DNA of 16,705 bases from Pyrobaculum sp. (GTDB lineage: Archaea; Thermoproteota; Thermoprotei; Thermoproteales; Thermoproteaceae), in assembly GCA_020833205.1 (NCBI GenBank), contig JAJHQT010000009.1:1-16705 (forward strand). Direction: 5' to 3'. Numbering within the stretch: the first letter of the stretch is position 1; each line of letters opens with the position of its first letter. The translations under genes and the position numbers were made by a program. Under the pieces are notes generated by a model. The model made no database searches. It saw only the letters and a list, made by a program, of their open reading frames with translations, and had not been told where the DNA came from. Of the stretch, positions 15,074 to 16,705 are shown one piece after another.

Positions 15074-15263
15074 TTAACCGCATGCATACGCCCCTGCGAC
15101 AGCCCTCCGCAGTCAGCACTCCCTCGTAGAGGCATCCGTCTTCTGTACACCACTCCCGCGGAGGCGGCTCGTAGTCGATATACTGAATACTGAAGAATCT
15201 CAGTTTTCGAGGTGGCCCAGAAACGGAGGCTAAGGTTTTGCGCTTCCTCGCCGTAGCGTTCAT
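15048..15263 (-). CDS. Small Cys-rich hypothetical protein
   Basis: 71 residues, not recognised. A basic N-terminus (NATARKRKT) is followed by a central YIDYEPPPREW segment and a paired cysteine pattern, Cys39-x4-Cys44 and Cys55-x4-Cys60, plus a C-terminal Cys71. The two equal CX4C pairs could bind zinc or an Fe-S cluster, but they match no family I know. ATG 15263 overlaps the stop of the upstream gene in ATGA, which supports a real, translationally coupled gene. The 3' end overlaps the convergent gene at 14870-15073. Confidence 0.5.
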   Translation of the reverse strand: MNATARKRKTLASVSGPPRKLRFFSIQYIDYEPPPREWCTEDGCLYEGVLTAEGCRRGVCMRLTTSLVKAC

Positions 15264-15772
15264 ATCCCCATCTTATTTGCGGCGTTTCTAATGCTATACA
15301 CCGTCATCCCAGCCACCTTAGCCAGCCTAGCCAAGAGCCCCAGCCCCCTAAACGATGCCAAGCCACAAGGCGGCTTTTTGATGCAAGTGAAATAGAACAG
15401 TTTTACGTGTTCTTTTGCCGTTGTGGTGTATGCCTGTAGGCCTTTTGGTCTGTACACCCTTATCTTCTCTTCGTATACTTCATATCTGCTGAAGGCCAGC
15501 TCTGGCTTTGTCTCGCTCGCCGCGCCGTCCCGCGCGCAGTACGCCTTCGACGCGGCGAGCGAGAGGCACGCCTCCGACCCGTCTCTAGCCGCATACACCT
15601 CCACTGTGTACGGGTGGAGAGTGCTCACCGGCCTCTGCCTCACCACCTCCACCATCCACGGGTATCTATGCAATGCCCTGGGCACATGTCTCTCCCCCGC
15701 ATGAGGTGCCCAAGCCCTAACCCACTCCACGCCGAATGCTTGTAGCTCTACTCTTTCAACAAGAGGAGACAA
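15260..15772 (-). CDS. Hypothetical protein, possibly N-terminally truncated
   Basis: 170 residues as read from TTG 15772, not recognised. It is rich in aromatic residues (VEWVRAWAPH, YEVYEEKIRVYRP) with several Cys (FTCIKKPPCG) and a basic C-terminal helical part (GLGLLARLAKVAGMTVYSIRNAANK). The TTG start is weak: no TATA element lies at the usual distance. The frame stays open for 23 further codons up to a stop at 15842-15844 without any ATG, GTG or TTG, and those codons give plausible protein (HPHHRVIGG). The true start may have been lost by a rearrangement next to the winged-helix fragment. It overlaps the Cys-rich gene by 4 bases (ATGA), implying an operon. Confidence 0.55.
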   Translation of the reverse strand: MSPLVERVELQAFGVEWVRAWAPHAGERHVPRALHRYPWMVEVVRQRPVSTLHPYTVEVYAARDGSEACLSLAASKAYCARDGAASETKPELAFSRYEVYEEKIRVYRPKGLQAYTTTAKEHVKLFYFTCIKKPPCGLASFRGLGLLARLAKVAGMTVYSIRNAANKMGI

Positions 15773-15854
15773 GCCGCCGATAACCCTGTGGTGTGGATGC
15801 TGGGAACCCCCACTATGCCGACTAGAGGTTTTATGCGCCGCTTAGATACAGGAC

Positions 15855-15877
15855 ACAGTTACCCTTAGTGTAACTGT
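15855..15877. repeat. Perfect 8-bp inverted repeat (stem-loop)
   Basis: ACAGTTAC and GTAACTGT separated by seven bases. No T-tract follows, so it is not a classical terminator. It lies at the edge of the rearranged region; its role is unknown. Confidence 0.5.
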
Positions 15878-15914
15878 CGAAGAGAACGCGTTCATTGAGC
15901 AACATGCAAAACCC

Positions 15915-15986
15915 GTGACCGCCGTGTTGGCACGGCTGAGAAGAGGTGGTTGTTGAATATCTTGGATACTGTTTCGGAGGCAACCG
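15915..15986 (+). pseudogene. Remnant of the winged-helix regulator gene
   Basis: The frame from 15915 reads VTAVLARLRR, exactly as in the winged-helix gene at 14587-14802, then shifts after 15946: the copy has aagaggtg where the intact gene has aagagagggt, a net loss of two bases, and reading runs into a stop (GGC then TGA). From 15949 the nucleotide sequence is identical to 14731-14768, in the shifted frame. Similarity ends at 15986, and no start codon belonging to the regulator precedes it. It is a duplicated, non-functional 3' fragment ending about eight bases before the rps7 TATA element. Confidence 0.85.
15949..15986 (+). repeat. 38-bp direct repeat, copy B
   Basis: Perfect match to 14731-14768, 1,218 bases away in the same orientation. 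It is part of the regulator remnant. Confidence 0.95.
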
Positions 15987-15994
15987 CTAAAAGT

Positions 15995-16002
15995 TTTTAT
16001 AG
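15995..16002 (+). promoter_or_regulatory. TATA element for rps7
   Basis: TTTTATAG-like element centred about 24 bases before ATG 16023, consistent with leaderless rps7 mRNA. Confidence 0.5.
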
Positions 16003-16022
16003 AATCGATTTGTGAAGATGGC

Positions 16023-16691
16023 ATGTCGATTTTCGGCGAGCAGCTTCCTAAGAGTAGCCGCGTCGAGTACATAGGAGATGTTCCCATAGTAGAAGAGTGT
16101 CCACGCGATGTAAAGACTCTCGATGGCGAGCCGATACTGTTGTTTGGTAAGTGGAGTTTTGAAGACGTGGTAGTCCGTGACCCCGGTTTACGTAGATATA
16201 TATGTCTAAAACCAGTCTTGCTACCCCACACAGAGGGGCGTTATCAAAAGCGTAGATTCGGCAAGGCTAGGGTACCCATAGTAGAGCGTCTTATCAACCT
16301 AATGATGAGACCTGGTCGAAATGCTGGCAAGAAACACAAGGCCTACAACATAGTTAAGAGAGCCTTTGAACTAATTCATTACAAGACTGGTCAAAATCCT
16401 ATCCAGGTGTTCATAGACGCCATAATTAATACTGCCCCTAGGGAAGAGGTGACGAGGATAATCATGGGCGGCATCGCCTATGCCGTTTCCGTCGACGTAT
16501 CGCCACAAAGGAGACTAGACCTGGCGCTCCGTTGGTTGACAGAAGGGGCAAGGACATGTTCTTTCAACAACCCGAAGCCTATTGAAGAATGTCTTGCCGA
16601 CGAGATAATAGCGGCCGCTGCTAACGACCCCAAGAGCTATGCCGTAAGAAAGCGCGAAGAGCTTGAACGGATTGCAGCGGCTTCGCGTTAA
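16023..16691 (+). CDS. rps7: 30S ribosomal protein uS7
   Basis: 222-residue uS7, which binds the 3' major domain of 16S rRNA and nucleates assembly of the small-subunit head near the E site. The archaeal N-terminal extension (about 80 residues) precedes the conserved core: [24 protein letters not shown], the helix [34 protein letters not shown], and [19 protein letters not shown]. The C-terminal [26 protein letters not shown] is typical of archaeal and eukaryotic uS7. ATG 16023 is preferred; the ATG at 16018 is in another frame. In many archaea rps7 sits with rps12 and EF-1A; here it is monocistronic as far as the window shows, next to a rearranged region. Confidence 0.97.
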   Translation: MSIFGEQLPKSSRVEYIGDVPIVEECPRDVKTLDGEPILLFGKWSFEDVVVRDPGLRRYICLKPVLLPHTEGRYQKRRFGKARVPIVERLINLMMRPGRNAGKKHKAYNIVKRAFELIHYKTGQNPIQVFIDAIINTAPREEVTRIIMGGIAYAVSVDVSPQRRLDLALRWLTEGARTCSFNNPKPIEECLADEIIAAAANDPKSYAVRKREELERIAAASR

Positions 16692-16694
16692 TTG

Positions 16695-16699
16695 TTTTT
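16695..16699 (+). terminator. T-tract after rps7
   Basis: Five T's begin 4 bases after the rps7 stop, a likely archaeal termination site at the window edge. Confidence 0.35.
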
Positions 16700-16705
16700 A
16701 ATCTG

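Larger units (their letters stand above)
15773..16022. other. Gene-poor 250-bp region with broken sequence
   Basis: No intact gene is seen between the TTG start at 15772 (-) and rps7. It holds a start-less open stretch on the minus strand (15773-15841), an 8-bp stem with 7-base loop (15855-15877), a remnant of the winged-helix gene (about 15915-15986) and the rps7 promoter. Confidence 0.7.

Noticed and set aside
15423..15704. Plus-strand open frame opposite the hypothetical gene 15260-15772
   Set aside because: It is rich in Ser, Ala and Thr like a shadow frame; the minus-strand frame is longer and coupled to a downstream gene.
1..16705. CRISPR array, IS element or transposase
   Set aside because: No regularly spaced repeats, no transposase-like protein and no terminal inverted repeats with target duplications were seen.

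Overview
This window looks like chromosome from a hyperthermophilic crenarchaeon of the Thermoproteales, most likely Pyrobaculum (P. aerophilum or a close relative). The grounds are an archaeal sliding clamp, an archaeal-type uS7, a FixABCX-type electron-transfer flavoprotein operon of the kind studied in P. aerophilum, and many first genes whose start codon lies about 23-27 bases after an A/T-rich TATA element, as expected for leaderless mRNAs. The species is inferred from gene content and was not checked by a search.

Layout. 1-3318 (+) is the body of a very large secreted subtilisin-like protease whose N-terminus lies outside the window. 3305-4363 (-) holds a Nudix hydrolase and an unrecognised Rossmann-like protein. 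4470-7708 (+) is a complete, tightly packed sdhABCD operon for membrane succinate dehydrogenase. 7783-8550 (-) is PCNA. 8658-12054 (-) is the operon fixC-fixX-etfB-etfA, encoding a probable electron-bifurcating ETF complex. 12146-12835 (+) is a MoaD-MoaE fusion for molybdopterin synthase. 12816-13199 (-) is a small unknown protein, divergent from a single-domain KaiC/RadA-like ATPase (13242-14036, +). From 14037 to 16022 the DNA becomes sparse and looks accessory: a candidate C/D box sRNA (-), small hypothetical genes (one probably frameshifted), a small winged-helix regulator, a coupled pair of unknown genes with a Cys-rich member, and a broken partial copy of the regulator. The window ends with rps7 (16023-16691, +).

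How it works together. Succinate dehydrogenase and EtfABCX should both deliver electrons to the membrane (mena)quinone pool; EtfABCX is expected to couple this to ferredoxin reduction. The MoaD-MoaE fusion supports molybdenum or tungsten cofactor synthesis, which the anaerobic oxidoreductases of such organisms need. PCNA and uS7 are housekeeping genes.

Most interesting points: an apparent C/D box methylation-guide RNA antisense to the end of the KaiC-like gene; a 38-bp perfect repeat showing that the 3' half of the winged-helix gene was copied next to the rps7 promoter; the internal Gly-Gly of the MoaD-MoaE fusion; and a probable frameshift in the gene at 14151. I did not find a clearly new multi-gene system. 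The unexplained cluster between 14037 and 16022 is the best place to look.
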